A stretch of 64,000 bases of DNA from Agromyces sp. CF514 (GCF_900113185.1 NZ_FOZD01000001.1:496001-560000); one strand, 5' to 3'. Positions 1 through 8,926 are shown, counted from the first letter of the stretch. The notes: generated by a model not told the origin, from the sequence alone. Numbers and translations are program-made.

Positions 1-19
1 GAGGTCGGCGCAGCGGGCT

Positions 20-610
20 TCAGGCGGATGCCGCGGCGAGCTCGCCCTCGGCGCGAACCCCGGCTGCGGCCAGCACCCCGAGGAACGCCTTCATCCAGGT
101 GCCGTTGTCGGGCCACGCACGCGAGGTGACGAGGTTGCCGTCGACCACGCCGCCGCCGTTCTCGAACGCGGCCCCGACCACCTCGAGGTCGATCGCGAGC
201 TCGGGGTAGATCGAGGAGGTGCGGCCGGCGAGCACGCCGGCAGCCGCGAGCAGCAGCGGGCCGTGGCAGGTGGCCGCGACCGGGGCATCCGCCTCGAAGA
301 AGTGGCGCACGATGCGCTTCGCGTCCTCGTTGTTGCGCAGGTACTCGGGCGCACGGCCGCCCGGGATCACGATGGCGGCGTAGTCGGCCGGATCGACGTC
401 GGCGAGCGCGACATCCGCGGGCCAGGTGTGGCCGAGCTTCTCGGTGTAGGTGTCGAAGCCGTCGACGAAGTCGTGCACGACGAACTGGAGCTTGCGCGCC
501 TCGGGTGCGCCGATGTGCACCTCGAAGCCCTCCTCCTTGAGGCGCTCGTAGGGGTAGAGCACCTCGAGCGTCTCGGCCGCGTCGCCGGTGATGATGAGGA
601 TCTTGGTCAT
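20..610 (-). CDS. DJ-1/PfpI (ThiJ) family protein
   Basis: A 196-residue single-domain cytoplasmic protein of the DJ-1/PfpI superfamily, whose members include glyoxalase/deglycase-type enzymes, chaperones and amidases. The nucleophile elbow is visible as ATCHGP with Cys115 followed by His116, and the glycine-rich IVIPGG strand-turn lies at about 80-85. Length is usual for the family. The ATG is preceded by GGAGG about 7 nt upstream, which supports this start. The gene is divergent from the IclR-family regulator at 791, with 180 bp between them, so the regulator may control it, but nothing in the sequence proves this. The exact substrate cannot be told from the sequence. No truncation is seen; the stop codon lies 20 bp from the window edge. 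Confidence 0.9.
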   Translation of the reverse strand: MTKILIITGDAAETLEVLYPYERLKEEGFEVHIGAPEARKLQFVVHDFVDGFDTYTEKLGHTWPADVALADVDPADYAAIVIPGGRAPEYLRNNEDAKRIVRHFFEADAPVAATCHGPLLLAAAGVLAGRTSSIYPELAIDLEVVGAAFENGGGVVDGNLVTSRAWPDNGTWMKAFLGVLAAAGVRAEGELAAASA

Positions 611-777
611 GAGGGGACCTCCATTGGTCTGGATCGGCCGGTCTGCTCCGACCGGACGGGTCGACTCTGCGCCCGCGTGCGGCCCGCGTCACGCCGCGTT
701 CGCACTATGTGCGAAAACGCCCCGGATCGGTGCGGGCGGGCGGCGGACGAGCCTGTCGGTCGCGCCGCCGCCCGGCG

Positions 778-790
778 TACCATCGGGGAC
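778..790 (+). promoter_or_regulatory. leaderless -10 box TACCAT for the IclR gene
   Basis: TACCAT (778-783) fits the actinobacterial TANNNT -10 consensus and lies exactly 7 nt before the ATG at 791, so transcription would begin at or next to the start codon. No Shine-Dalgarno sequence precedes this ATG. Confidence 0.6.
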
Positions 791-1567
791 ATGAGCGCAG
801 AGGAGCGCCACGGCGGCGCGGGCATCCAGTCGGCCGAGCGCGTGCTGCGCATCCTCGAGCTCGTCGGCGCGGCGCCGACCGGGCTCACGGCCGCCGAGAT
901 CGCAAGCTCGCTCGGGCTCGGCCAGTCGACCACCTACCGCCTGCTCGCCACCCTGCACCGGCAGGACTACCTGGCCCGGCAGGCGGGCGAGCACCGCTAC
1001 ATCCTCGGCCGCACGGTCGACCAGCTCGGCCGGGCGCTCCAGTACCAGCTCGTCGCCACCGACCCCGTGCGGCAGGTGCTGCGCGCGATGCACGACGCCG
1101 TCGGGGCGCCCGCGTACCTCACGGTCTTCCGCGGTGACGACATCGCGGTGGCCCACATCGAGGATTCCGCCGCGCACCCGCGCATCGGCCAGTTGCACGT
1201 CGGCTTCTCGGAGGCCTCGCACACGACCGCGTTCGGCAAGCTCATGCTCGCGTCGCGCGACGACGCCGCGGTCGCCCGCTTCCTCGAGCGGCACGCGCCC
1301 GCTCGCCTCACGGCATCGAGCATCACGGATGCCGCGGCGCTGAACGACCAGCTCGACGAGATCCGCGCCCAGCAGGTCGCCGTCGAGATCGAGGAGTACC
1401 TGCCGAAGCTCGCGTGCATCGCCGCACCCGTGCGCTCGGCCGCCGGCCGCACGGTCGGAGCCGTCTCGGTCTCGGTGCAGGCGAAGGACTTCGCCGCCCG
1501 GTCGACCCAGCTCGAGCGCGCGGTGCGCCGCGGCGCGTGGCAGGTCTCGGCGCGGCTCGCGGGCTGA
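791..1567 (+). CDS. IclR family transcriptional regulator
   Basis: A 258-residue DNA-binding regulator. The N-terminal winged helix-turn-helix spans about residues 10-70 (AERVLRILE, then TAAEIASSLGLGQSTTYRLL), and the C-terminal effector-binding IclR domain (GAF-like) covers about 85-255, including HTTAFGKLMLA, typical of the family. Although the frame stays open far upstream, the ATG at 791 is chosen because the HTH begins right after it and a TACCAT -10 box lies 7 nt before it (leaderless mRNA). It is divergent from the DJ-1/PfpI gene and 131 bp upstream of the aldo/keto reductase gene, both possible targets. IclR proteins bind small aromatic, acidic or sugar-derived effectors; the ligand here is unknown. 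Confidence 0.9.
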   Translation: MSAEERHGGAGIQSAERVLRILELVGAAPTGLTAAEIASSLGLGQSTTYRLLATLHRQDYLARQAGEHRYILGRTVDQLGRALQYQLVATDPVRQVLRAMHDAVGAPAYLTVFRGDDIAVAHIEDSAAHPRIGQLHVGFSEASHTTAFGKLMLASRDDAAVARFLERHAPARLTASSITDAAALNDQLDEIRAQQVAVEIEEYLPKLACIAAPVRSAAGRTVGAVSVSVQAKDFAARSTQLERAVRRGAWQVSARLAG

Positions 1568-1698
1568 GCGGGCGCGTCACACGGGGCAACGGGGGAATAC
1601 CGGCATCCGCTGGTCGTTGGGGTCACTGTCGGTCGTGGGCGCTCGCGCCATCGAGGCCGGCGAGACGTCCACCGTTCCGACCCCTGCGAGGAGCCAGC

Positions 1699-2670
1699 AT
1701 GACCGAATCCGTCCAGACCGCCGACCGCGTGCGCATCGGCGCATCCGACCTCGAGATCACGCCGCTGTCGCTCGGCACCAACGTGTTCGGCTGGACCGCC
1801 GACCGCGACGCGACGTTCGCCGTGCTCGACGCGTTCACCGCGGGCGGCGGCGACTTCCTCGATACTGCCGACGGCTACTCGGCCTGGGTGCCGGGCAACA
1901 CGGGCGGCGACAGCGAGCGCCTGATCGGCGAGTGGGTCGCCTCGCGCGGTCCGCGCGACGACGTCGTGATCGCGACGAAGGTGAGCACCCACCCCGACTT
2001 CACGGGCCTCTCGGCTGCGAACATCCGGGCGGCGGCGGATGCTTCGCTCCAGCGCCTCGGCACCGACGTCATCGACCTCTACTACGCGCACTTCGACGAC
2101 GCCGAGGTTCCGCTCGACGAGACGATCGGCGCCCTCTCGGAGCTCGTTGACGCCGGGAAGATCCGGGCGATCGGCATCTCGAACTACTCGCCGGAGCGCA
2201 TCGACGAGTGGTTCCGGGTGACCGAGGCGAACGGTCTGCACCGCGCGGTCGCCCTCCAGCCGCACTACAACCTCGTCGAGCGCGACTTCGAGACGAACGG
2301 GCTGCGCGAGCGCGCCGAGCGCGAGGGGCTCGCGGTCTTCCCGTACTTCTCGCTCGCGAAGGGCTTCCTCGCCGGCAAGTACCGCACCGAGGCGGATGTC
2401 ACCGCCGCCGGCGCGAGCGTCCGTGCCGGCGGCGCGGCACCGTACGTGGGCGAACGCGGCGACCGCGTGCTCGCGGTGCTCGACGAGGTCGCGGCCGCCC
2501 ACGCGGCATCCGTCGCCTCGGTCTCGCTCGCGTGGCTCAGGCAGCAGCCGACCGTCGTCGCCCCGATCGCGAGCGCGCGCAGCGTCGAACAGCTGGGCGA
2601 CCTGCTCGCCTCGCTCGAGCTGGAGCTGACGGCCGAGGAGCTCGCCGCGCTCGCCGCGGCATCCGCCTGA
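1699..2670 (+). CDS. aldo/keto reductase
   Basis: A 323-residue (alpha/beta)8-barrel NADPH-dependent oxidoreductase. The catalytic tetrad of the family is complete: Asp55 and Tyr60 in DTADGY, Lys94 in IATKV and His131 in YYAHFDD. The GISNYS motif and the C-terminal nucleotide-binding PIASARS stretch (Ser/Arg contacts to the 2'-phosphate of NADP) are present. Length matches the family. The ATG is preceded by GAGGAGC at good distance; the frame is open upstream but no better start is seen. It is most similar in style to the aldehyde/sugar reductases of the YajO/Tas group; the natural substrate cannot be assigned. It stands alone between the IclR gene and the membrane hydrolase gene. Confidence 0.92.
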   Translation: MTESVQTADRVRIGASDLEITPLSLGTNVFGWTADRDATFAVLDAFTAGGGDFLDTADGYSAWVPGNTGGDSERLIGEWVASRGPRDDVVIATKVSTHPDFTGLSAANIRAAADASLQRLGTDVIDLYYAHFDDAEVPLDETIGALSELVDAGKIRAIGISNYSPERIDEWFRVTEANGLHRAVALQPHYNLVERDFETNGLRERAEREGLAVFPYFSLAKGFLAGKYRTEADVTAAGASVRAGGAAPYVGERGDRVLAVLDEVAAAHAASVASVSLAWLRQQPTVVAPIASARSVEQLGDLLASLELELTAEELAALAAASA

Positions 2671-2742
2671 CCCTCGCGCGGCGGCACGGACTCCGGATGC
2701 CCGTGTCGCCGCGGTTCGGCGCGGGCGTCGTGCCATGATGCG

Positions 2743-4419
2743 GTGACGCCGCAGCCCGGGGCGACGTCGAAGGGGGTCGGTGTGCGCGCTCGCTGGTGGA
2801 GGCTCGACCCCGGGGGAGCCCTGATCGGGCTGCTCGCGGCCGCACTCTCGATGACCCCGTCGCTGCTGCCCCGCCCGGCGCTGCTCCAGGGCGTCATCAC
2901 CGCGTTCGCGTTCCTCATCGGCTACGGCATCGGGGCGTTCCTGTGGTGGCTGGTGCGTCGCTTCGTCCGCTGGCGCCCGACGGAGAAGTGGCGCCGCATC
3001 GCCTGGTGGGTGTACCTCGGGGCCGCCGTGGTGCTCGCGATCGTGCTGTCGATCGCCTCGGTCGGATGGCAGAACGAGGTGCGTCGCACCGTCGAGCTCC
3101 CCGAGACCGACGGCTTCGACGGACTGCTCTTCGTCGTCGGATTCGTGCCGGTGGTGCTCATCGGCATCGCCCTCGCCCGTGCCGAACGACGGCTGGGGAT
3201 CCGGCTCTCGGCCCGCCTCGGGCGCGCGTGGGGCGTGACCGCGACCGTGGCAATCATCGTCGCCTCGACCGTTGCGGTCGTCTCCGTCGTGATGTTCGGA
3301 CTCGACCGGCTGTACCTGGCGAACAACGGCCCGGCGGCGCCCTGGGTCACCGAGCCGATGAGCGCCTTCCGCTCGGCCGGCCCCGACTCCGAGGTCGAGT
3401 GGGACCTGGTCGGCCGCCATGGCACCGCCTTCCTCGGCGGCGGTCCGAAGGCCGTGGACATCGAGGAGCTCACGGGGCGACCCGCGCTCGAACCGATTCG
3501 CGTCTACGTCGGCCAGGCGAACGCCCCGACCGTCGAGGAACGCGCCGAGATCGCCGTGCGCGAGCTCGAGCGCACCGGCGCGTTCGACCGCGACCTGCTC
3601 GTGGTCGCCACGACGACCGGTTCGGGCTGGCTCGAGCCGCAGGCCGTCGACGCCGTCGAGTACCTGCACGGCGGCGACACGGCGATCGTGTCGACGCAGT
3701 ACGCGTACACGCCGAGCTGGGTGTCGTTCCTCTTCGACCCCGATGCCCCGGTCGCGTCATCCGTCGCCCTGTTCGATGCCGTGCACGCGAAATGGGAGAC
3801 CTTGCCGGAGGACTCCCGACCGCAGCTCGTCGTGTACGGGCTGAGCCTCGGCGCGCACGGAACGCAGGAGGCGTTCGGCGGCCTCGACGAGATGCGCGCC
3901 CGCACCGAGGGGGCGCTCCTGGTCGGCAGCCCGAACGGTTCGACCATGTGGCGCACCCTCACGGCGGCGCGCGAGGAGGGGAGCCCGCAATGGCTCCCGG
4001 TCGTCGACGACGGGCGCGAGGTGCGCTGGCAGTCGGTGCCCGGCGACTTCGAGGCACTCGGCCCGGGATGGGAGGCGCCGCGGGTCGCCTACCTGCAGCA
4101 CGCGACGGACCCGGTCACGTGGCTCGGACTCGAGCTGATCTGGGCCGAGCCCGACTGGCTGACCCCCGAAGAGCGTTCCGACGACGTCAGCGACTCGATG
4201 CGTTGGATCCCGGCCGTGACCGCGCTCCAGGTCGCGATCGACATGTTCGTGAGCGCGGGCGTGCCCGCCAGCTACGGCCACAACTACGGCGACATCATGC
4301 TCGACGGATGGCAGGCGGTCACGGGCGACGGCGGACTGGATGCCGCTGCGCTCGCGCGGGTCCAGAGCGTGCTCGAGGGCTACGCGGAGGTGCAGCCGGT
4401 CGGCAGCGTGAGCGAGTAG
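2743..4419 (+). CDS. membrane-anchored alpha/beta-hydrolase (Abhydrolase_9)
   Basis: A 558-residue integral membrane hydrolase found mainly in actinobacteria. About four or five hydrophobic helices fill residues 20-195 (the Abhydrolase_9 N-terminal domain), followed by an extracytoplasmic or cytoplasmic catalytic domain from about 200 to 540. The nucleophile elbow is GLSLG with Ser368. Members of this family (formerly DUF2319) are uncharacterised; an esterase or lipase role on membrane or envelope lipids is inferred from the fold. The start is a GTG at 2743, directly before the first membrane helix region; no strong Shine-Dalgarno sequence precedes it. It is 72 bp after the aldo/keto reductase gene and could share its transcript. 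Confidence 0.85.
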   Translation: MTPQPGATSKGVGVRARWWRLDPGGALIGLLAAALSMTPSLLPRPALLQGVITAFAFLIGYGIGAFLWWLVRRFVRWRPTEKWRRIAWWVYLGAAVVLAIVLSIASVGWQNEVRRTVELPETDGFDGLLFVVGFVPVVLIGIALARAERRLGIRLSARLGRAWGVTATVAIIVASTVAVVSVVMFGLDRLYLANNGPAAPWVTEPMSAFRSAGPDSEVEWDLVGRHGTAFLGGGPKAVDIEELTGRPALEPIRVYVGQANAPTVEERAEIAVRELERTGAFDRDLLVVATTTGSGWLEPQAVDAVEYLHGGDTAIVSTQYAYTPSWVSFLFDPDAPVASSVALFDAVHAKWETLPEDSRPQLVVYGLSLGAHGTQEAFGGLDEMRARTEGALLVGSPNGSTMWRTLTAAREEGSPQWLPVVDDGREVRWQSVPGDFEALGPGWEAPRVAYLQHATDPVTWLGLELIWAEPDWLTPEERSDDVSDSMRWIPAVTALQVAIDMFVSAGVPASYGHNYGDIMLDGWQAVTGDGGLDAAALARVQSVLEGYAEVQPVGSVSE

Positions 4420-4484
4420 CGGCGCCGCGCCCGAAGCAGGAGCCCGGGCGTTCGGGGGTCGTGCCCCCGCCCCGCGACGGACGC

Positions 4485-4490
4485 TAGGCT
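4485..4490 (+). promoter_or_regulatory. -10 box TAGGCT upstream of the serine hydrolase lipoprotein gene
   Basis: TAGGCT fits the TANNNT consensus and lies about 60 bp before the GTG at 4553, which unlike many genes here also has a GGGAGGA ribosome site, so this mRNA would have a conventional leader. Confidence 0.4.
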
Positions 4491-4552
4491 TCGGTCGTCG
4501 GCTCGAGGGGGAGCCGTGGCTCCGACGAGCCGGGCGATGGGGGAGGAATGCC

Positions 4553-6136
4553 GTGCGCATTGTGAAGGGTGCTGCCGTCTCGGCGGCCGTGATCCTGCTC
4601 GTGACGCTCGCAGGCTGCGCGCCCGAACCCGAGCCGTACGCGCCACGCGTCTCGGCCGACGGCCCGCCGCCCGGTGACGCGGTCGAGGTGGCGGAGGGCG
4701 GCCTCGACGGCGCGCTCGAAGCGCTGGAGGGCGACATCCAGGGGATCCTCGACGAATCGGGCGTGCCCGGCGCAGCCGTCGCGGTCGTGCACGGCGACGA
4801 GCTGCTCTTCGCCAAGGGGTTCGGCGTTCGCGAGGTCGGTGAGGACGAGCCGGTCGACGAGGAGACGGTGTTCCAGATCGCCTCGATGTCCAAGCCGATC
4901 GCAGCGACCGTGGTGGCCTCGCAGCTGGGCGACGGACTCACGTGGGACACCCCGGCTGCGCAGTACCTGCCCGGGTTCGGGCTCGCCGACCCGTGGGTCA
5001 CCGAGCACGTCACGGTCGGCGACCTCTTCGCGCACCGGTCGGGGCTGCTGATGGCCGCCGGCGACTCGCTCGAGGACATCGGGTACGACCGCGACTACAT
5101 CCTCGAGCACCTCGACCAGGTGCCGCTCGACCCGTTCAGGTCGACGTACAACTACGCCAACTTCGGGCTCACCGCGGGCGCAGAGGCGGTCGCGAACGCC
5201 GTCGGCACCGACTGGGAGACCCTGTCGGAGCAGGCCCTGTACGAGCCGCTCGGCATGGACTCCACGAGCTCGCGCTACGAGGACTTCCTCGCGCAGGACG
5301 ACCGGGCCACGCTGCACGCGCTCGAGGACGGCGAGTTCCAGCCGCTCTACGAGCGGGATGCCGACGCGCAGACCCCGGCCGGCGGGGTCAGCTCGAACGT
5401 GCTCGACCTGGCGAAGTGGATGTCGCTGCTGCTCGACGAGGGCACCTTCGCGGGCGAGGAGATCGTGCCGGCGGCAGAGCTCGTGCCCGCGATGACGCCC
5501 GAGATCGTGTCGGGGCAGGCCGGCGCATCCGACCTCCGCGCGGGGTTCTACGGGTACGGCTTCAACACCGGCACCGACCCGTCGGGGCACACGACCGCGT
5601 CGCACTCCGGCGCGTTCTGCCTCGGTGCGGCGACGAACTTCCAGATCGTGCCGAGCCTCGGCCTCGGCGTCGTCGCGCTGACGAACGGCGGGCCGATCGG
5701 CGTGCCCGAGGCGATCGTCAGCACCTTCCTCGACCGGGTGCAGTTCGGCGAGGTGCACCGCGACTGGCTCGCCGACTACGGGCAGGCGTTCGCCCACTAC
5801 TACGAGCCCGCCGGCGATCTCGCGAACGAGGAGCAGCCGGCGGATGCCACGGCGCCCGGCCCGCTCCAGGAGTACTCGGGCACGTGGTCGAACCCGTACT
5901 ACGGCGATGCCGTGGTGACCGTGGAGGGCGACTCGCTCGTCGCCCGGCTCGGCCCCGACGGCGGCTACGAGTTCGAGCTCGAACCGTGGGACGGCGACGA
6001 GTTCGCGTTCGTGCCGACCGGTGAGAACGCGCCGTGGGGCTCGAAGTCGTCGGCGACGTTCGCGGTCGGCGGCGGTGCCGACACGATGACGCTGCAGTTC
6101 TTCGACACGAACGGCCTCGGCACCTGGACGCGATGA
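4553..6136 (+). CDS. serine hydrolase lipoprotein, beta-lactamase/PBP4 fold
   Basis: A 527-residue exported lipoprotein of the class C beta-lactamase/DD-peptidase family. A lipoprotein signal ends in LAGC with Cys22 as lipidation site. The catalytic domain runs from about 55 to 400: Ser111 and Lys114 in SMSK, the YAN triad in TYNYANFG, and HSG in the SHSGAFCLG segment replacing the KTG box. A C-terminal lipocalin-like beta domain (about 425-527) follows, as in many esterase/peptidase relatives. GGGAGGA 5-6 nt before the GTG sets the start. Family members include D-Ala-D-Ala peptidases, esterases and amidases; the substrate is not predictable. It converges on a second hydrolase of the same fold across a tandem-repeat spacer. 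Confidence 0.9.
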   Translation: MRIVKGAAVSAAVILLVTLAGCAPEPEPYAPRVSADGPPPGDAVEVAEGGLDGALEALEGDIQGILDESGVPGAAVAVVHGDELLFAKGFGVREVGEDEPVDEETVFQIASMSKPIAATVVASQLGDGLTWDTPAAQYLPGFGLADPWVTEHVTVGDLFAHRSGLLMAAGDSLEDIGYDRDYILEHLDQVPLDPFRSTYNYANFGLTAGAEAVANAVGTDWETLSEQALYEPLGMDSTSSRYEDFLAQDDRATLHALEDGEFQPLYERDADAQTPAGGVSSNVLDLAKWMSLLLDEGTFAGEEIVPAAELVPAMTPEIVSGQAGASDLRAGFYGYGFNTGTDPSGHTTASHSGAFCLGAATNFQIVPSLGLGVVALTNGGPIGVPEAIVSTFLDRVQFGEVHRDWLADYGQAFAHYYEPAGDLANEEQPADATAPGPLQEYSGTWSNPYYGDAVVTVEGDSLVARLGPDGGYEFELEPWDGDEFAFVPTGENAPWGSKSSATFAVGGGADTMTLQFFDTNGLGTWTR

Positions 6137-6148
6137 TGGTGCTTCATC

Positions 6149-6203
6149 GCGCGATGATCGCGCGATGATCGCGCGATGATCGGGTGTTGATCGGGTGGTG
6201 ACC
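6149..6203. repeat. 11-bp tandem repeat, five units
   Basis: Three perfect copies of GCGCGATGATC (6149, 6160, 6171) are followed by two diverged copies, GGGTGTTGATC (6182) and GGGTGGTGACC (6193). They fill nearly all the spacer between two convergent hydrolase genes. No hairpin terminator is seen here. Confidence 0.85.
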
Positions 6204-6213
6204 GATGGCGCGG

Positions 6214-7188
6214 CTACGCGGCCGAGGCCACCGCGTTGTGCAGCAGGTCGCCGTCGACGCCCGGCGCGTCGGCCCGGTTGGTGAGCAGCACGAAGCACAC
6301 CCCGAGCGACGGGGTCACCCAGAACTGGGTGCCCGCCCATCCGCCGTGCCCGTAGGTGTCGCGCGTGAGCAGTGCGGGCGCCGCGTTGCGCAGGTTCCAC
6401 GTGACGCCCCAGTCCTGGCCGCGCGACGCGGGATAGGGATCGAGTCTCGGAAGTCCCGCGGTGAGCGGTCGCAGCATGGCCTCGAGGCCGATGGGCGAGA
6501 GCAGCGATCCGTCGTCGCGCAGCAGCGCGCTGCCGACCGCGAGCAGGTCGCGGGCGCGGCCGAACAGCCCGGCACCCGGGTGGCGCATCGAGGCGAAGCG
6601 TTCGAAGTCGAGGCCGTTCTCGGCGGCGTCGATCGGCGCATGCGGGCTGTCGGCGTCGAACGTGAAGCCGTTCGCCCCCACGCGCTCGCCGACGGCGAGG
6701 ACCCGTCGCTCCCACGGCTCGCCGCTCGCGTGCTCGATGAGCGCGGCGACGCCCGAGTAGGCGATCGTCGAGTACCGGCTCGTGGTGCCTGCGGCGAAGT
6801 CGCGGCCCGGGGCGAGCAGCCCGGCACGCAACCCTTCGACTGCATCCATCGCCGGCTCGACGATTCCCGAGGTGTGGCTCACGAGGTGCCGCAGGCGCAC
6901 GACGTCGTCGCGGCCGGCCCCGAACTCGGGCACCGCCGCGGTCAGCGGCGTCTCGAGCGTCAGCCGGCCCTGCTCGATGAGGTGCATCGCGGCCAGTCCG
7001 ACGATCGGCTTCGTGATCGAGAACAGCGGGTAGCGGTCGTCGACGGATGCCTCGTGCGACCCGGTCGCACCGAACGCGTCGAGTGCGACGACGCCGTCGG
7101 CGCTCGCGACGCCGAGCACCGCGGTCGGCAGGCGTCCGGACTCGACGTGGTCACGTGCCCAGTCGAAGGCGTGGTCGAAGTGCGGCAT
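6214..7188 (-). CDS. serine hydrolase, beta-lactamase fold (cytoplasmic)
   Basis: A 324-residue protein of the class C beta-lactamase/esterase family without signal peptide. Ser57 and Lys60 form the SITK box; the second motif is an altered YST in SRYSTIAYSG instead of YxN; and HGG in YGHGGWAGTQFW stands for the KTG box. The lack of an export signal and the HGG motif fit the EstB/LpqH-like esterase side of the family more than a cell-wall peptidase; this is inference. GAGAGGA precedes the ATG. It lies 33 bp downstream of the hydroxyacid dehydrogenase gene on the same strand, probably one operon, and converges with the lipoprotein hydrolase. Confidence 0.88.
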   Translation of the reverse strand: MPHFDHAFDWARDHVESGRLPTAVLGVASADGVVALDAFGATGSHEASVDDRYPLFSITKPIVGLAAMHLIEQGRLTLETPLTAAVPEFGAGRDDVVRLRHLVSHTSGIVEPAMDAVEGLRAGLLAPGRDFAAGTTSRYSTIAYSGVAALIEHASGEPWERRVLAVGERVGANGFTFDADSPHAPIDAAENGLDFERFASMRHPGAGLFGRARDLLAVGSALLRDDGSLLSPIGLEAMLRPLTAGLPRLDPYPASRGQDWGVTWNLRNAAPALLTRDTYGHGGWAGTQFWVTPSLGVCFVLLTNRADAPGVDGDLLHNAVASAA

Positions 7189-7221
7189 CGCAGTCCTCTC
7201 GGAGTGGCGGGCAGGGCGGGT

Positions 7222-8145
7222 TCAGCTGCGCAGCACGACGTTGCGGGGCTCGTCGCCCCGGAGCATCCGCTCGACCTGATCGCGCACGAGCCGCGCCATG
7301 CGCGGCGTCATCGCGGTCGACGCACCTCCGACGTGCGGCGAGACGAGCACGTTCGGCAGGGCGAACAGCGCGTGCCCGGCGGGCAGCGGCTCGGGGTCGG
7401 TGACGTCGAGCGCGAAGCGGAGGCGACCGGATGCCGCCTCGGACAGGATCGCGTCGGTGTCGGCCACCTTGCCGCGGGCGATGTTCACGACGAGGGCGCC
7501 GTCGGGCAACGCCGACAGGAACGCCGCGTCGACGAGGCCGGTCGTGGCCTCCGTCAGCGGAACGCCGACGATGACGATCTCGGCGAGCGGCAGCAGATCG
7601 GGCAGTTCGTCGATGCCGTGGACACGGCCGCGCTCGTCGTCGCGCGGGCGGCTCGCGACGCGCGTGAGCTCGACCTCGAACGGCAGCAGGCGCGCCTCGA
7701 TCGCCTGCCCGACTCCTCCGTAGCCGACGAGCAGCACGCGGCGGTCGGCGAGGCTGGTGTGCATGGCCGGCGCCCAGCGGCCCTCGCCCGCGGCGCGCAC
7801 GAAGTCGGCGATGCCGCGCTGGGCCGCCAGTACGAGGGCCAGCGTCAGCTCGGCCGTCGAGGTCTCGTGCACGGATGCCGCGTTCGCGTAGACGTGCCCG
7901 GGCGGCAGGGCCGCCTCGACGTCGTCGTAGCCGATCGACTGCGACTGCACGAGGCGCGTCGACACGCCCCCGAGCGCACCGAGCCGCTCGGCCGAGCCCA
8001 TGTACGGCGGCACGACGAGGTCGAGGTGCGCGGCAGGGGCCGGGTCGGCCAGATCCCACAGCACCACGTCGACGCCTTCGGGCAGCTGCCCGATCGCGTC
8101 GCGCAGGGCCGCATCGGGCAGGGAGACGAGCAGGCGGTCGGTCAT
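7222..8145 (-). CDS. D-isomer specific 2-hydroxyacid dehydrogenase
   Basis: A 307-residue NAD(P)-dependent oxidoreductase of the D-2-hydroxyacid dehydrogenase family (glyoxylate/hydroxypyruvate reductase-like). The Rossmann motif is VGYGGVGQ at about 140, followed by the family landmarks NIARG (catalytic Arg), DVTDPEPLP (with the Glu of the dyad) and SPHVGG (catalytic His). Length is slightly short but complete, with the split catalytic domain closed by the C-terminal segment. GAGAGGA lies upstream of the ATG. It is the first gene of a two-gene minus-strand unit with the serine hydrolase. Substrate specificity cannot be read from the sequence. Confidence 0.92.
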   Translation of the reverse strand: MTDRLLVSLPDAALRDAIGQLPEGVDVVLWDLADPAPAAHLDLVVPPYMGSAERLGALGGVSTRLVQSQSIGYDDVEAALPPGHVYANAASVHETSTAELTLALVLAAQRGIADFVRAAGEGRWAPAMHTSLADRRVLLVGYGGVGQAIEARLLPFEVELTRVASRPRDDERGRVHGIDELPDLLPLAEIVIVGVPLTEATTGLVDAAFLSALPDGALVVNIARGKVADTDAILSEAASGRLRFALDVTDPEPLPAGHALFALPNVLVSPHVGGASTAMTPRMARLVRDQVERMLRGDEPRNVVLRS

Positions 8146-8236
8146 GCGTCGATCCTCTCAGGGGCGAGGTGCCGGTCGGCAGCGCGGCGCGGCATCCGCT
8201 CGACCCGGCTCGGCGCGGTCGAGGCCGCGGCCCGGG

Positions 8237-8926
8237 TCACGGCAGCTGCTCGACCTGGGCCCGGATGATGCGTTCCGCCACTCCCATGGCTTCGTCGCTC
8301 GGCGCGATCTCGTCGAAGCCGTGCAGCACGCCGTCGACCGCGAGCGAGGCGATGCCGTGGCTCATGGCGCAGAGCTGGAGGAACGTGCTCTCGACGTCGC
8401 CGGTGATGTCGCCGTTCGCGTGCACCTCGACGACGAGGGCGCGCAGGCCGCCGAGCGCGGCGAGCCTGGCGCGGTCGAGCGTCTCATCGCCGCGGGCGAT
8501 GCTCGGGGTGCGGAACATCGCGTCGAAGTGCGCGGGGTTGCGCTGGGCGAACGCGACGAATTCGAGCGAGTCGGCGACGAGCCGCTCGCGTCCGGGCAGA
8601 TGGGCCGCCCGTTCCTGCGCGGTGCAGAGCTCGTCGTCGAGCAGCGCCAGGCCCTCGAGGGCGAGTGCGCGGATCATGCCCTCGCGGCTGCCGAAGAAGT
8701 GGGTGGGCGCTGCGTGCGAGAGGCCGGCCCGTCGGGCGACCTCGCGGAGCCCGACGCTGTTCACGCCGTGCTCGCGGGCCAGCTCCTCCATGGCTCGCAG
8801 CAACGCGGCGCGGCCGGGGGCGCCGGGGGCGGCGGAAGCGACGGGCTTGCCGGCCGCGGCGGGCGCCAGTGGTGCGACGGGCGCCACTGGTTCGGCGGCG
8901 GGAACGGTCGGGATCGTGTCTGGCAT
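8237..8926 (-). CDS. TetR family regulator (WHG C-terminal domain)
   Basis: A 229-residue repressor with an unusually long Ala/Pro-rich leader (about 30 residues) before the HTH, VNSVGLREVARRAGLSHAAPTHFFGS. The C-terminal half contains MSHGIASLAVDG, matching the WHG-type ligand domain. The ATG at 8926 is preferred because GGAAG lies 5 nt before it; an in-frame ATG at 8938 and a TTG at 8965 are alternatives, the latter abutting the operator. It is divergent from the flavin-binding protein gene at 9034, and two near-identical 15-bp palindromes lie between them, so it very probably represses that gene and itself. Confidence 0.88.
   Translation of the reverse strand: MPDTIPTVPAAEPVAPVAPLAPAAAGKPVASAAPGAPGRAALLRAMEELAREHGVNSVGLREVARRAGLSHAAPTHFFGSREGMIRALALEGLALLDDELCTAQERAAHLPGRERLVADSLEFVAFAQRNPAHFDAMFRTPSIARGDETLDRARLAALGGLRALVVEVHANGDITGDVESTFLQLCAMSHGIASLAVDGVLHGFDEIAPSDEAMGVAERIIRAQVEQLP

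Noticed and set aside
263-790. Extension of the IclR protein into the DJ-1/PfpI gene
   Set aside because: The added residues have no family match and overlap a real gene; the ATG at 791 has a TACCAT box at the right distance.
2682-2708. Possible hairpin between the aldo/keto reductase and the membrane hydrolase genes
   Set aside because: The 8-bp arms have a mismatch and the next gene starts 35 bp later, so a terminator is doubtful.
997-3669. An 890-codon minus-strand frame across the regulator, aldo/keto reductase and hydrolase genes
   Set aside because: No domain and shadow-like composition; three well-supported plus-strand genes cover the same DNA.
4428-4456. Possible terminator after the membrane hydrolase gene
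   Set aside because: Two alternative 6-bp stems compete and neither is strong; too weak to list.
4553-7188. The two neighbouring beta-lactamase-fold genes as an antibiotic-resistance or duplicated pair
   Set aside because: One is an exported lipoprotein with a YAN box, the other cytoplasmic with altered motifs and low similarity; they are not a recent duplication, and neither shows true beta-lactamase features.
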